Notes: generated from the letters alone by a model not told the origin. 64,000 nt of DNA from Mycobacterium haemophilum DSM 44634 (GCF_000340435.2 NZ_CP011883.2:1470686-1534685); one strand, 5' to 3'. Numbered from the stretch's first letter, positions 8,141 through 17,425 are shown. Program-made: numbers and translations.

Positions 8141-9508
8141 ATGCCCAGCGGACAGGAAAACACGTCCCCCCGGATCCTGGTTATCTGGCCACCCCAGGTC
8201 CTGAGCTACTTCAATGCCGGTCACCATCTCGCCCTTTATCAAGTCACCGGCCATCTGCGTAGCAAACTGCCGCATGCCGACGTCCGGGTCTGCGATGCCA
8301 GTGTGGAACGGATCACCTGGAAAGACCTTGGTGATGATCTGTACCAAAGCCAGTACGACCTGATCGCGGTGATGAACGACTTCGACGGTGTCGACGGCCT
8401 CGGTCGGTTCCTGAGCTACGCTCACGCGCTGTGCCCGGGCAGCCGAATCGTCACCTTCGGGCGGCTCAGCGGTATGAATCCTGGCTTCTTCCAGCAGTTC
8501 GACCTGGATGCCGTGGTGCACACCGGCGACTTCGAACCCGGTGTGCATGCCGCGGCCAGCATATTCCTGGGCCTCGATCAGGCCACCACGGCGGCCGGTG
8601 TGCATCTGCGCCGCGATGGTTGCTGGATCGCCCCGGTGCAACCCGGTGCGCTGCTCGACCCCCAGGAGTGGGTGCTTCCGCAAGTCGACGAGATCCCCTA
8701 CCACCGATACGACGAGATGTACGGCAACGATGCCAACAAATTCTGCGGCATCCCCAAGCGGCGCGAACTCGTCGTCCCGGCCGCGCGGGGCTGCCCACTC
8801 GGCTGCTCGTACTGCGAGGTGCACCCGATCTTCGGTAAGCGGGAGCGTCGGCTCAGCGTTGACCGCGTGCTCGCTTACATCGAGGACTCCTTCGCCAAGG
8901 CGCCGTTCGAGTACGTGGCTTTTTATGCGCCGACCTTCACGCTGGATCGCAACTGGGTTCGCGACCTGTGCGACCGTCTCATCCGGGCCGGTTCGGTGTA
9001 TCCGTGGAAATGCGCCACCACGATCCATCACCTTGACCGGGAATTGGTGCAGCGGATGGGTGCATCCGGCTGTGTGCGGGTGAGTGTGGGCCTCGAGACC
9101 CTCGAGCCCGCCGGTCACGGCGCGTTGCCGCGGGCCAAACACACCTCCGATGCCAACCTCGACCAGCTGGCCAGGTGGTGCGCCGACGCCGGTATCGAGC
9201 TGAATTGCTTTGTCATCGTTGGCCTCCCAGGCACCACCATCGCGGGCGCCCAACACACCATCGAGACTGTGCATCGTCTCGGTGGCCGGGCCCGGCCCAC
9301 GATCTATTGCCCTACGGGGCGAATGACACCGGATATGGCTGAGGCCGAGATAGCCGGCTACAACCGCCAACTGTTCGTCGCCGGCTCACACGAATTCACT
9401 CCCGCGGAACTGTGTGCCGCCTACGGGCTGGTCTTCGGTCCGCAGTGCGACCAGACCACCGTTTTTGAGCAGATCCCACCGCACCAGCCGGCTGCTGCAT
9501 CGCTATGA
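8141..9508 (+). CDS. B12-domain radical SAM enzyme (NikJ/PolH type, octosyl-acid phosphate synthase)
   Basis: 455 residues. Residues 1-150 look like a Rossmann cobalamin-binding-type domain. The radical SAM cysteines are Cys218, Cys222 and Cys225 in GCPLGCSYC, and the C-terminal part carries VSVGLETLEPAG and ELNCFVIVGLPGT, typical of the barrel. NikJ/PolH close the second ring of the 3'-enolpyruvyl nucleotide to give octosyl acid 5'-phosphate. The ATG at 8141 follows GGAAGGAC at a normal distance. The stop overlaps the next gene by 4 bases. The position between the MurA-like gene and the aminotransferase is the order expected for NikO-NikJ-NikK. Confidence 0.88.
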   Translation: MPSGQENTSPRILVIWPPQVLSYFNAGHHLALYQVTGHLRSKLPHADVRVCDASVERITWKDLGDDLYQSQYDLIAVMNDFDGVDGLGRFLSYAHALCPGSRIVTFGRLSGMNPGFFQQFDLDAVVHTGDFEPGVHAAASIFLGLDQATTAAGVHLRRDGCWIAPVQPGALLDPQEWVLPQVDEIPYHRYDEMYGNDANKFCGIPKRRELVVPAARGCPLGCSYCEVHPIFGKRERRLSVDRVLAYIEDSFAKAPFEYVAFYAPTFTLDRNWVRDLCDRLIRAGSVYPWKCATTIHHLDRELVQRMGASGCVRVSVGLETLEPAGHGALPRAKHTSDANLDQLARWCADAGIELNCFVIVGLPGTTIAGAQHTIETVHRLGGRARPTIYCPTGRMTPDMAEAEIAGYNRQLFVAGSHEFTPAELCAAYGLVFGPQCDQTTVFEQIPPHQPAAASL

Positions 9509-10611
9509 AGACCGACAGTGCGCGCGACTCGCCTTTTGGCCACGTTGGCCTCGGCGGAATGTTCCGCAGCAGCCGGACCCGGCGTCCGGGCGAGGTCAAC
9601 CTGAAAAGTTGCGGATTGCTGCACCGCAGCGCCGCCGAATTCCACGCCGCCACACTGAGCCACATCGACCCGATCGAGGTGCTCAGCTATCCGGTCTACG
9701 ACGAAACCTATGCGCTGGCTGCTGAATATCTCGGCGTCAACACCGACATGCTGGTGTTGACGTCAGGCAGCGACCCCGGCTTGGGACTGTTGGTGCGGGC
9801 CTTCCCGGCAGCCAAACGCATTGTGCTGCACACGCCGAACTTCGAAGGCTGGTCGAAGTTCGCCGTCATCGCGGGGGCAACCCTCGATCCGGTTCCGCCG
9901 TCGGCGCACACCGGCCAGTTCCAGTTCACCGATCTGCTCGACCGGCTCGGTCAGGGGCCGCCCGCCTTCGTCGTGCTCACCCAACCACACAGCTACACCG
10001 GGCAGGTCCACACCGCCGCCGAGATCGAGGAACTGGCGTACCAGGTCGGCCGGCACGGCAGCCTGCTGGTGCTCGACACCGCTTACCTGGCGTTCACCGA
10101 GGGCGGCGAGGACCTGGTACGCGGTGTCGTCGGTCTGCCTCACGTGGTTCGGGTCAACAGCTTCTCCAAAAGTCATGGGCTGTCCGGCGCTCGTATCGCT
10201 GCCCTCGCCCTACATCCCACCCGCGCGAATAACCTGTTCGATCTGGATCCCGAGGGGACGATCTCGGGTGTCGCGCTGGCACTGCTGCGCGCCGCGCTAG
10301 CCGAACCCGCGGTGTTTGACACGATCCAGGCCGAAGTGCGGCGGCTGCGGGAACTCTTCGCGGCATTGATCGACGAGTCCCCGTTTGGTTGGCGGGCCCG
10401 ACCCAGCGGCGGGAACTTCGTGACCTTCGACGCACCCGAACCCGCTGCGATCGCCGCCGCCCATGCCTACTTGCAGCAGCACGGCGTGATCACCCGGGAT
10501 CTGTCCGGGCTGCCGGGATTGACCGCGGCGATCCGGATCGCGGTCGCCGACGAGGCGATCATGTTTCGAGTCGTCGATCTGCTGACCGCGTGGCATCGGG
10601 AGTCCACATGA
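9505..10611 (+). CDS. Fold-type I PLP aminotransferase (NikK/PolI type, HisC-like)
   Basis: 368 residues with the PLP Lys at residue 222 in NSFSKSHGLSGARI. An Asp-Tyr pair (DTAYLAF) at about 191-194 would hold the cofactor ring, and a TSGSD stretch lies near residue 87. It resembles histidinol-phosphate aminotransferases. ATGA overlaps couple it to genes on both sides. In nikkomycin and polyoxin formation NikK/PolI aminate the oxidised nucleoside uronate to the aminohexuronic acid, which is the role I assign here by context. The cluster lacks any histidine-pathway neighbour, so a HisC function is unlikely. Confidence 0.87.
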   Translation: MKTDSARDSPFGHVGLGGMFRSSRTRRPGEVNLKSCGLLHRSAAEFHAATLSHIDPIEVLSYPVYDETYALAAEYLGVNTDMLVLTSGSDPGLGLLVRAFPAAKRIVLHTPNFEGWSKFAVIAGATLDPVPPSAHTGQFQFTDLLDRLGQGPPAFVVLTQPHSYTGQVHTAAEIEELAYQVGRHGSLLVLDTAYLAFTEGGEDLVRGVVGLPHVVRVNSFSKSHGLSGARIAALALHPTRANNLFDLDPEGTISGVALALLRAALAEPAVFDTIQAEVRRLRELFAALIDESPFGWRARPSGGNFVTFDAPEPAAIAAAHAYLQQHGVITRDLSGLPGLTAAIRIAVADEAIMFRVVDLLTAWHREST

Positions 10612-11390
10612 CGTCAGTCTGCGCTAGGCGAACGGCGGTCGGCACCCGGCTGATTCGTGTGCCAGGACTGCCCAACGTGCGCGACACCGGCGGTTTGCGC
10701 GGGCCCGGTGGTAGCCGGATCGGTCCGCGGGTGCTGCTGCGCGGTCCCGCGCCCGGGCCACAGACCTCGGCCGCGGTGTTTGCGCTCGGCATCCGGACCA
10801 TCGTCGACCTGCGCCACCCCGACGAACGAGGCGGTGCCGACTTGCCGCATCACGTCGGCACCCGGGTACTGCGCCGACCGTTGAGCGCCGACATGACGGG
10901 CATCCGGGGAGTGTGTCGTCCGCAGCCGCACGCCTACCTTGCACACTATCGGCTGCTGCTACCGCAAGCGGCCGCGGTGGCCGCAGAGATCATCGACCTG
11001 ATCGCCCAGCCCGCCACCGCGCCCGTGTATGTGTGCTGCACCTTCGGTAAGGACCGGACCGGAGTGGTATCCGCGCTGGTGCTGCGGGCGCTGCGGGTTC
11101 GGCTGGTCGACGTCGGGAACGACTACGCACTCACCGCCCGCTGTTACCGCAGCTGGCATCGCGACGATCCGCTGCCCGAGTGGGCCGCCGACTACCGGCC
11201 GGCCGATCTCGCCGCACGGACCGTGACCGCGGCGCACACGATGCGGCTGCTGTTGGTCGGCATCGAACAAGCCCATCACGACCTACGCAGCTATCTGGAA
11301 GCGCACGGGTTGCAGCGGTCGGCGTGGTCCGACGCGATGCGGCGAATGTATCGGCACGACCTGCCCGAACTACCCGAGAAGGAACGATGA
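10608..11390 (+). CDS. Tyrosine-phosphatase-fold phosphatase (NikL/PolJ type)
   Basis: 260 residues starting at ATG 10608, overlapping the aminotransferase stop by 4 bases. The phosphatase signature C-x5-R is visible as CTFGKDRTG with Cys144 and Arg150, and the N-terminal LPNVRDTGGL plus VLLRGPAPG are typical of PTP-like family members (Y_phosphatase3). NikL/PolJ belong to this family and remove phosphate from pathway intermediates, including the cryptic 2'-phosphate in polyoxin. Because an operon for nucleotide-level chemistry needs a dephosphorylation step, the context supports this function rather than protein dephosphorylation. Confidence 0.85.
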   Translation: MTSVCARRTAVGTRLIRVPGLPNVRDTGGLRGPGGSRIGPRVLLRGPAPGPQTSAAVFALGIRTIVDLRHPDERGGADLPHHVGTRVLRRPLSADMTGIRGVCRPQPHAYLAHYRLLLPQAAAVAAEIIDLIAQPATAPVYVCCTFGKDRTGVVSALVLRALRVRLVDVGNDYALTARCYRSWHRDDPLPEWAADYRPADLAARTVTAAHTMRLLLVGIEQAHHDLRSYLEAHGLQRSAWSDAMRRMYRHDLPELPEKER

Positions 11391-12049
11391 CCATGCCGGT
11401 GCTCGATCTGGCCGCCATCGAACGGGCCGAGATACACGAGGACCCGTACCGCCACGCCGTGATCCGGCACTCGTTTGTCAGCGATGCGGTGGCTCGGACG
11501 CTGCGCGACGAATTCGCGTTGAACGGCTTCACCCGCAACGAGCGAGATGACACAACGCAGGGCCGAAAACGCTATCTGATGTACAACCTGCAAGTGGTGG
11601 CGGCCAGCGAACCGGTGGCGGACACCGTCGCCGGGCTCTCTGCGACGTGGCAGACGCTGATCGGCGAACTACTCGACGACCGCTACCGGGCCGCAGTCGC
11701 CGAACTCACCGGCGCCGATTTGGCGGGCTGCACGATCGAGGCCCGCCTGGATCGATACGGCCAAGGCTGCTGGATCGAGCCGCACACCGACCGGGCGGAC
11801 AAGGTCGTCACCCAGTTGGTGTACTTCAACGAGTCCTGGCTCGAGGAATGGGGCGGCGAATTCCGGGTGCTGCGCGGCCCGCAGTTCGATGCGTACGCAC
11901 GTCGAGTCATGCCGCACCTGGGTACCTCAGTGATCATGCGCCGCTCCGAGAAGTCCTGGCACGGGGTGCCACCGATCACGACCGCTGTCCAAGGTAGCGG
12001 ACCGCAGCGGCTATCCCTGCTGGTCCATTTCGTCCGCGACCCGGACTGA
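11387..12049 (+). CDS. 2OG-Fe(II) oxygenase (NikM/PolK type)
   Basis: 220 residues, start ATG 11387 overlapping the phosphatase stop (ATGA). Iron ligands are His133, Asp135 (EPHTD) and the distal His192 (SWHGV), with an RLSLLVHF strand carrying the likely 2-oxoglutarate Arg. The fold is the small 2OG-Fe(II) oxygenase type, distinct from the TauD protein at 3.3 kb. NikM/PolK perform one of the two oxidations that shorten the octosyl acid. It is the last gene of the contiguous NikO-J-K-L-M-like block and ends 17 bp before the next gene. A paralogue lies at 17.4 kb. Confidence 0.85.
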   Translation: MTMPVLDLAAIERAEIHEDPYRHAVIRHSFVSDAVARTLRDEFALNGFTRNERDDTTQGRKRYLMYNLQVVAASEPVADTVAGLSATWQTLIGELLDDRYRAAVAELTGADLAGCTIEARLDRYGQGCWIEPHTDRADKVVTQLVYFNESWLEEWGGEFRVLRGPQFDAYARRVMPHLGTSVIMRRSEKSWHGVPPITTAVQGSGPQRLSLLVHFVRDPD

Positions 12050-12066
12050 CCCTTGATGGAGTAGAT

Positions 12067-13080
12067 GTGAGTGTCCTGAATTCGGTATCGCCACCCGTGA
12101 GTGCCGATCTCGCCACTGTTGTACGAGTGCTGCGGGGGTTTGGACCGGCCCGGGTTCCCGACATGCTGCGCCGCTGTCAATTGGCCGACCGGCAGCTGCT
12201 GCCGGCACTCGATGCGGGGCTGGCAGCCGGGCGCATTGTCCGCGACGGGGACCGCTACCGAGTCGCCGAAGTGCCCGACCCGACACCGGCCCAGCTCGCC
12301 ACCGAGCTGTTCAATCCGCATGCGCGGCTTAACGACAGGGCCGCACAGTGGTTACGCCGCTTGCACGAACTGGCCGCCGACCGGCCCAGCGAGCACGACG
12401 AGTGGCACCAGCGGCGCGTCACCCTGCGTTCCTCGCTGCTGCGTCCGCTGTATCTGCATTACCGTGGTGACGTCGCCGACCGCGACGTCACCCTGATCGG
12501 CGACAACGACCTCACCAGTGTCGCAATGTTTCTGGTCGGCGGATTCCGCAGCATCCGCGTCCTCGAAGCCGACCCATCCGTGGTGGAATTCCTGGTCAAG
12601 ACGTTCGACCAGCTCGACGCCGGCAAAACCCAAATCCAAGCCCAAGTCAAGGTCCAAATCCGCGAGTTCGACGCCCGCCAGCCGCTACCCAACGATCTGT
12701 ACGACAGCGCCGACGTGGTGATGTGCGACCCCTCGCGGCGGCTATACCGCAGCTTTTTCGCGCGCGCCGACGAGTTGCTGCGCGACGACGGAGTGTTCTA
12801 CACCTTCGTCAACCCAAGCCATTCACCCGCAACGGGGCAGTTCATTTTCCAACGGGATGCGATCGCGGCAGGGTGGATCCTCACGGACAGCATCCCCGTC
12901 ATCAACGAGTCTCCGGTGCGAGCGGGCAGGGTAGCGCCCCAGCACCAGGCTCACTATCCCGATCCAGGAGATCACGACGACGCCATCTCGTTCACCGAGA
13001 GCCTGGTGCGTTTCGTGCGCGGCCCCGGTCTGGACGCCGAGGACGAGATTCGCCGGACGGTCCACGACCGTGCGGACTAA
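12067..13080 (+). CDS. BpsA/DUF43-like SAM-fold transferase of unknown substrate
   Basis: 337 residues from GTG 12067. Residues 1-70 form a winged-helix-like N-terminal domain and the rest a Rossmann transferase domain with LIGDNDLTSVAMFL near residue 140 and RVLEADPSVVEFL after it. These match the pattern of branched-chain polyamine synthase (BpsA, DUF43), where the loop usually reads GDDD; here it is GDND. BpsA adds aminopropyl groups from decarboxylated SAM. In this cluster the enzyme may add a methyl, aminopropyl or aminocarboxypropyl group to the nucleoside or its amino-acid arm. I do not see what decides among these. Family assignment is fairly secure, function is not. Confidence 0.6.
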   Translation: MSVLNSVSPPVSADLATVVRVLRGFGPARVPDMLRRCQLADRQLLPALDAGLAAGRIVRDGDRYRVAEVPDPTPAQLATELFNPHARLNDRAAQWLRRLHELAADRPSEHDEWHQRRVTLRSSLLRPLYLHYRGDVADRDVTLIGDNDLTSVAMFLVGGFRSIRVLEADPSVVEFLVKTFDQLDAGKTQIQAQVKVQIREFDARQPLPNDLYDSADVVMCDPSRRLYRSFFARADELLRDDGVFYTFVNPSHSPATGQFIFQRDAIAAGWILTDSIPVINESPVRAGRVAPQHQAHYPDPGDHDDAISFTESLVRFVRGPGLDAEDEIRRTVHDRAD

Positions 13081-13084
13081 TCCG

Positions 13085-14392
13085 ATGACCGCAGCAGATT
13101 CCGGGGCATCGAGCTTTTTACTGCTCAACACCAAGAAGATAGTGCACCGGTTGCTGGACTGGTTTCCGGACTCGCGCAGCGAAGTGGTGCTGGTAAGCAC
13201 GCCGGCCGCCCTGGCGGCGTCGGGACTTGATAACCCGGACGCCCACTTTCGTCATGTGCATTCGGTGAGCGGGTTTGCCGATCCGTCGCTCGAGGAGGAG
13301 TTGTTCCAGCTGTGCTGCCAGTTTGGCGTTGAGCGAATCCTGTCGACCGGTGAGCGCGAGGTATTGCCCGCGGCGCGGTTGCGCGAACGCCTGGGCTTGC
13401 CGGGTATCGACGTGTCGACCGCGACCGCTTTCCGGGACAAGTTCGTCATGAAATCGATCCTCGCCGACGCTGGATTGCCGGTGGCGCCGATGCGTCGGGT
13501 GGATAGCGTTGCGGCACTGCGGGACTTCGCTGCCGAAGTCGGATATCCCGCAGTCGTCAAGCCGCTCGATCGTGGTGGTTCGGCGGGAATCCAGGTGCTT
13601 AGCGACGCCGACGATCTGGAGGCGGTCATCGGCGGACTAGACGCTGCGGTGTGGTGTGCGCCCATGCTCGCCGAGGCGTGGATAGCGGGTGATTTCTATC
13701 AGGTCAACGGTTTGATGGACGATGGCGTCGTGGTGCTGGGCCAGCCCTGCTACAACCCGTACTCCGGTTGGCTCTCGGTTGCCTTCCACGTTCCCAACAT
13801 GAACGGCATGCTCCCCGAAACCGACCCATTAGCCGCCCGTCTTCGGGCGGCGACCACGCAGGTTTTGGCCGCGTTGCCGACCGTACCCGGTGTCAGTGCG
13901 TTCCACGCGGAGTTTTTCCACACGCCTGACGACCAGCTGGTGTTGAACGAGATCGCTTGTCGCGCCGGCGGAGGGGCGATTGTCGATACCCACGAGGCAG
14001 TGTTGGGGGTGAATCTGCACGGCGCCGGCCTGCTCGGGCAGGCGGGACGCCGGGTTCCATTACACGATGCGCCCACGATGCCCAGGCAAGGATTTGCACA
14101 CTTTCCGCCTGCGTGCGGTGTGTTGCGTGAGATCCCGGTCCGCTGCCCGCTGCCCAATGTTCTCACTTACTCAGTGTCTGGCGAGTGTGGTCGCGCCTAC
14201 CACGGTGCAGAAAGCCTCGGACCGACCGTCGCGAAGATGACCTTCACGCTGTCCACCTCCGATGTGCGAGCCGAGTTGCGCCAGATCGAGCAGTGGTGGG
14301 AACGAAACACGGTGTGGGAGAACCGGACGAGCGGTGTGCCCAATGGCGCAGCGTGGCTTTTACAACCGACACGCAATGCGAAGAACCGATGA
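13085..14392 (+). CDS. ATP-grasp ligase, copy 1
   Basis: 435 residues from ATG 13085; GTG 13070 inside the previous gene is an alternative that adds five residues. The fold has a preATP domain (VVLVSTPAALAASG), the ATP-grasp Lys strand YPAVVKPLDRGGSAGIQ, and the metal-binding end FHAEFF...LVLNEIACRAGG. The family ligates a carboxylate to an amine. NikS and PolG, the ligases that join the peptidyl part to the nucleoside, are ATP-grasp enzymes, so amide formation between the aminouronic acid and an amino acid is the likely job. It overlaps the start of a near-identical second copy, suggesting two successive ligations or two alternative acyl donors. Confidence 0.8.
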   Translation: MTAADSGASSFLLLNTKKIVHRLLDWFPDSRSEVVLVSTPAALAASGLDNPDAHFRHVHSVSGFADPSLEEELFQLCCQFGVERILSTGEREVLPAARLRERLGLPGIDVSTATAFRDKFVMKSILADAGLPVAPMRRVDSVAALRDFAAEVGYPAVVKPLDRGGSAGIQVLSDADDLEAVIGGLDAAVWCAPMLAEAWIAGDFYQVNGLMDDGVVVLGQPCYNPYSGWLSVAFHVPNMNGMLPETDPLAARLRAATTQVLAALPTVPGVSAFHAEFFHTPDDQLVLNEIACRAGGGAIVDTHEAVLGVNLHGAGLLGQAGRRVPLHDAPTMPRQGFAHFPPACGVLREIPVRCPLPNVLTYSVSGECGRAYHGAESLGPTVAKMTFTLSTSDVRAELRQIEQWWERNTVWENRTSGVPNGAAWLLQPTRNAKNR

Positions 14393-15694
14393 TTGTCCCG
14401 GGCATGTCGGGCGAAACCGCGTTGGCCCGCACAGAAACTGGAGGTGCGACTGCAACAGGTTGCTCCGTGTCGAGGTTATTGGTACTCACCAACAAGCCCA
14501 TCGTGCACCGGTTGCCGGAATGGTTTCCGAACTCGCGCAGCGAAGTGGTGCTGGTAAGCACGCCGGCCGCCCTGGCGGCTTCGGGACTTGATAACCCGGA
14601 CGCCCACTTTCGTCATGTGCATTCGGTGAGCGGGTTTGCCGATCCGTCGCTCGAGGAGGAGTTGTTCCAGCTGTGCCGCCAGTTTGGCGTTGAGCGAATC
14701 CTGTCGACCGGTGAGCGCGAGGTATTGCCCGCGGCGCGGTTGCGCGAACGCCTGGGCTTGCCGGGTATCGACGTGCCGACCGCGACCGCTTTCCGGGACA
14801 AGTTCGTCATGAAATCACTTGTCGCCGCCGCTGGATTGCCGGTGGCGCCGATGCGTCGGGTGGATGACGTTGCGGCACTGCGGGACTTCGCTGCCGAGGT
14901 CGGATATCCCGTGCTCGTCAAGCCGCTCGATCGTGGTGGTTCGGCGGGAATCCAGGTGCTCGGCGATGCCGACGATCTGGAGGCGGTCATCGGCGGACGA
15001 GGCGCTGCGGCGTGGTGTGCGCCCATGCTCGCTGAAGCGTGGATAGCGGGTGATTTCTATCAGGTCAACGGTTTGATGGACGATGGCGTCGTGGTGCTGG
15101 GCCAGCCCTGCTACAACCCGTACTCCGACTGGTTCACGGTCGCCTTCAGTGTTCCCGCTATGAGCGGCATGCTGCCCGAGACCGACCCGCTGGCCGTCCG
15201 TCTTCGGGCGGCGACCGGGCAGGTTTTGGCCGCGTTGCCGCCGGTGCCCGGTGTTTGTGCCTTCCATGCCGAGTTCTTTCACACTCCTGAGGACCGGCTG
15301 GTGTTGGGCGAGATCGCTTGTCGCGCCGGCGGGGCTGACATCGTAAATATCCACGAGGCGGTGTTGGGGGTGAATCTGCACGGCGCGAGCTTGCTCGGCC
15401 AGGCCGGACGTCGGGCTCCGTTGCACTATGCGACCGAGAGGTCTCGGCAAGGATTTGCATACTTCCCACCTGCTCGCGGTGTGCTGCGTGACATCCCGGT
15501 CCGCTGCCCCCTGCCCAACGTTCTCACTTACTCGGTGACCGGCGAGTGCGGGCGCAGCTACGGCGGCGCTGACGCTCGCGGGCCGACCGTCGCGAAGATG
15601 ACCTTCACGCTGTCCACCTCCGATGTGCGAGCCGAGTTGCGCCAGATCGAGCAGTGGTGGGAACGAAACACGGTGTGGGAGAACCGGACGAGCG
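13170..15694 (+). repeat. Tandem duplication with constant 1361-bp offset
   Basis: The two ATP-grasp genes align base for base at an offset of 1361 from 13170 onwards. The 5' part (13170-13460) differs at only a few bases, and the 3' segment 14222-14333 is identical over 112 bp to 15583-15694. Even the post-gene junction (GGCTTTTACAACCG then ATGATTGT) is repeated. Uneven identity along the pair suggests a duplication partly homogenised by gene conversion. Confidence 0.85.
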
Positions 15695-15753
15695 CTGTTC
15701 CCAACGGCGCCGCGCGGCTTTTACAACCGGCACCCGACGAGGAGGTGTGCTGA
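14389..15753 (+). CDS. ATP-grasp ligase, copy 2 (recent tandem duplicate)
   Basis: 454 residues from ATG 14389, which overlaps the stop of copy 1 (ATGA). The ATP-binding Lys strand YPVLVKPLDRGGSAGIQ and the FHAEFF...LVLGEIACRAGG end are conserved, so both copies look catalytically competent. The N-terminus is 19 residues longer and unlike that of copy 1. Differences cluster in the region after the Lys strand and in the parts that shape the substrate pocket (for example SDWFTVAFSVPAMSG versus SGWLSVAFHVPNMNG), as if specificity had diverged. Its stop is 1 base from the carbamoyltransferase start. Confidence 0.8.
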   Translation: MIVPGMSGETALARTETGGATATGCSVSRLLVLTNKPIVHRLPEWFPNSRSEVVLVSTPAALAASGLDNPDAHFRHVHSVSGFADPSLEEELFQLCRQFGVERILSTGEREVLPAARLRERLGLPGIDVPTATAFRDKFVMKSLVAAAGLPVAPMRRVDDVAALRDFAAEVGYPVLVKPLDRGGSAGIQVLGDADDLEAVIGGRGAAAWCAPMLAEAWIAGDFYQVNGLMDDGVVVLGQPCYNPYSDWFTVAFSVPAMSGMLPETDPLAVRLRAATGQVLAALPPVPGVCAFHAEFFHTPEDRLVLGEIACRAGGADIVNIHEAVLGVNLHGASLLGQAGRRAPLHYATERSRQGFAYFPPARGVLRDIPVRCPLPNVLTYSVTGECGRSYGGADARGPTVAKMTFTLSTSDVRAELRQIEQWWERNTVWENRTSAVPNGAARLLQPAPDEEVC

Positions 15754-15754
15754 G

Positions 15755-17425
15755 ATGATTGTGCTCGGTGTCAATGGGTGGGGCGACGGCCGGGGTGCTG
15801 GCCACGATGATCCCGCCGCCGCACTCGTCGTTGATGGGCGGCTGGTGGCCTTCGTCGAAGAGGAACGGCTCAACCGCGTCCGGCACTCGCGATCGATGCT
15901 GCCCGTGCTCGCGGTGGACTACGTGCTCCGGGAAGGGGGCATCGAACTCGACGATGTCGATGTGGTGGCGTGCGGCTGGGATCTGCCACGGCTGAACAAC
16001 CTTCGCGGCAGGTCGTGGGATCTGGACGACGCGCAATTCGTCCGGCGCATCACCGGCCAGCAGCCGCACCGCATACCCCGAGTGTGCTGGGTGGCACATC
16101 ATGATGCACATGCCGCATCGGTGTTCTTATGGTCCGGATTGGCCTCGGCGGCAGTCCTTATCGCTGACGGGCGCGGCGAGGACACCTCCATATCGATCTA
16201 CCGGGCCCGCGGAAACAAACTTGAGTTCGTGCGCTCCTGGCCGTTCGAGCAGTCGCTCGGCTTGTTCTACCAGTCGGTCGGCGAGCATTGCGGATTCGGG
16301 CGTTACGACGCCGGCAAGACCATGGGACTGGCGTCCTACGGACGCGCGGGCACCCGTCCGTTCATGTCATGGCGCGACGACGACATCGTCACTCCCGTCC
16401 CGCCGTGCGACCGCGCCAGCGCGGTCCACCGGTCCTGGGATGCGCTCCTGGACCGCCGGTACGGACCGCCCGTGCGGATCGCGCCGGGTTTTGACACGCT
16501 GCGCTCCCGCCCAATTCGGCACGACGTTGACGTTGCGAACCTAAAACCGGGCGTAGCGGCGGATGCCCAAGCCGCCGTGGACGATCTGATGTTTGCGTTG
16601 GCGCGCTACGCGCTCCAGACGACTGGCGAACACGATCTCTGTGTCGCCGGCGGCGTGGCATTGAACTGTGTCGCGAACGGCAGCCTCGTCGACCGCGGCG
16701 TGCCACTTCACCTCATGCCGGCACCACACGATGCCGGTGTGGCGCTGGGCGCTGCTCTGCTGGTATCCGCCCAGCATGGTCTGTCGATTAAGCATGATGG
16801 CCGAACCGACCTCGGTCCCGGTTATTCCTCGGGCATGATACGAGATCACCTGGTACACACCGGCTTCGACGTTGTTGAGCTAGATGATCCTGCCGAAGCG
16901 GCAGCCGAACGGTTGAGCCGGGGACAGGTGCTGGGTTGGTTCCAGGGCCGAGCCGAGGTCGGTCCGCGAGCATTGGGCCATCGCAGCATCCTGGCTTCAC
17001 CTTCGGTCGTCGAGCATCGCGACCGTGTCAACCGCGTGAAACGGCGTGAGCGGTGGCGTCCATTCGCACCGGCGCTGCTGGCCGAAGAGTCCCGGTACCT
17101 TTTCGGTCGCGACATCGACTCTCCGTATATGCAAATGAGTTTCACGCTGACTGACTGTGCCGTCGCGGAATATCCCGCCATCGCGCACGTTGATCAAACG
17201 GCTCGCCCGCAAACTGTGCAGCCCGGAACCGGCCCCTACGCCGACCTGCTGTGCGAAATGCGCGATCAGAATGGGCACGGCGTGGTGCTCAACACCTCGT
17301 TCAACGGTCCTGGTGAACCGATTGTCTGTACCCCGGAGGACGCGATACGCGCCTTTGCCACCATGCCGCTCGACGCGCTGATCATCGAGAATTTCCTCAT
17401 TGCAAGAAAGGGACTCGAATCGTGA
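15755..17425 (+). CDS. Carbamoyltransferase (NodU/TobZ family), copy 1
   Basis: 556 residues from ATG 15755, preceded by GAGGAGG about 8 nt upstream. The N-terminal Kae1-like domain has the metal-binding HHDAHAAS motif near residue 115, VEEERLNRVRH near residue 35 and CGFGRYDAGKTMGLASYG. The C-terminal carbamoyltransferase domain has GWFQGRAEVGPRALGHRSI, LNTSFNGPGEPI and a PEDA motif. Such enzymes use carbamoyl phosphate and ATP to carbamoylate a hydroxyl or amine. PolO in polyoxin and the ureido group of malayamycin/ezomycin-type nucleosides are the relevant parallels. The stop overlaps the next start (GTGA). Confidence 0.87.
   Translation: MIVLGVNGWGDGRGAGHDDPAAALVVDGRLVAFVEEERLNRVRHSRSMLPVLAVDYVLREGGIELDDVDVVACGWDLPRLNNLRGRSWDLDDAQFVRRITGQQPHRIPRVCWVAHHDAHAASVFLWSGLASAAVLIADGRGEDTSISIYRARGNKLEFVRSWPFEQSLGLFYQSVGEHCGFGRYDAGKTMGLASYGRAGTRPFMSWRDDDIVTPVPPCDRASAVHRSWDALLDRRYGPPVRIAPGFDTLRSRPIRHDVDVANLKPGVAADAQAAVDDLMFALARYALQTTGEHDLCVAGGVALNCVANGSLVDRGVPLHLMPAPHDAGVALGAALLVSAQHGLSIKHDGRTDLGPGYSSGMIRDHLVHTGFDVVELDDPAEAAAERLSRGQVLGWFQGRAEVGPRALGHRSILASPSVVEHRDRVNRVKRRERWRPFAPALLAEESRYLFGRDIDSPYMQMSFTLTDCAVAEYPAIAHVDQTARPQTVQPGTGPYADLLCEMRDQNGHGVVLNTSFNGPGEPIVCTPEDAIRAFATMPLDALIIENFLIARKGLES

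Noticed and set aside
7820..9370. 516-residue leftward open frame opposite the radical SAM gene
   Set aside because: Long shadow frame in G+C-rich DNA; the plus strand has the CxxxCxxC enzyme with operon overlaps.
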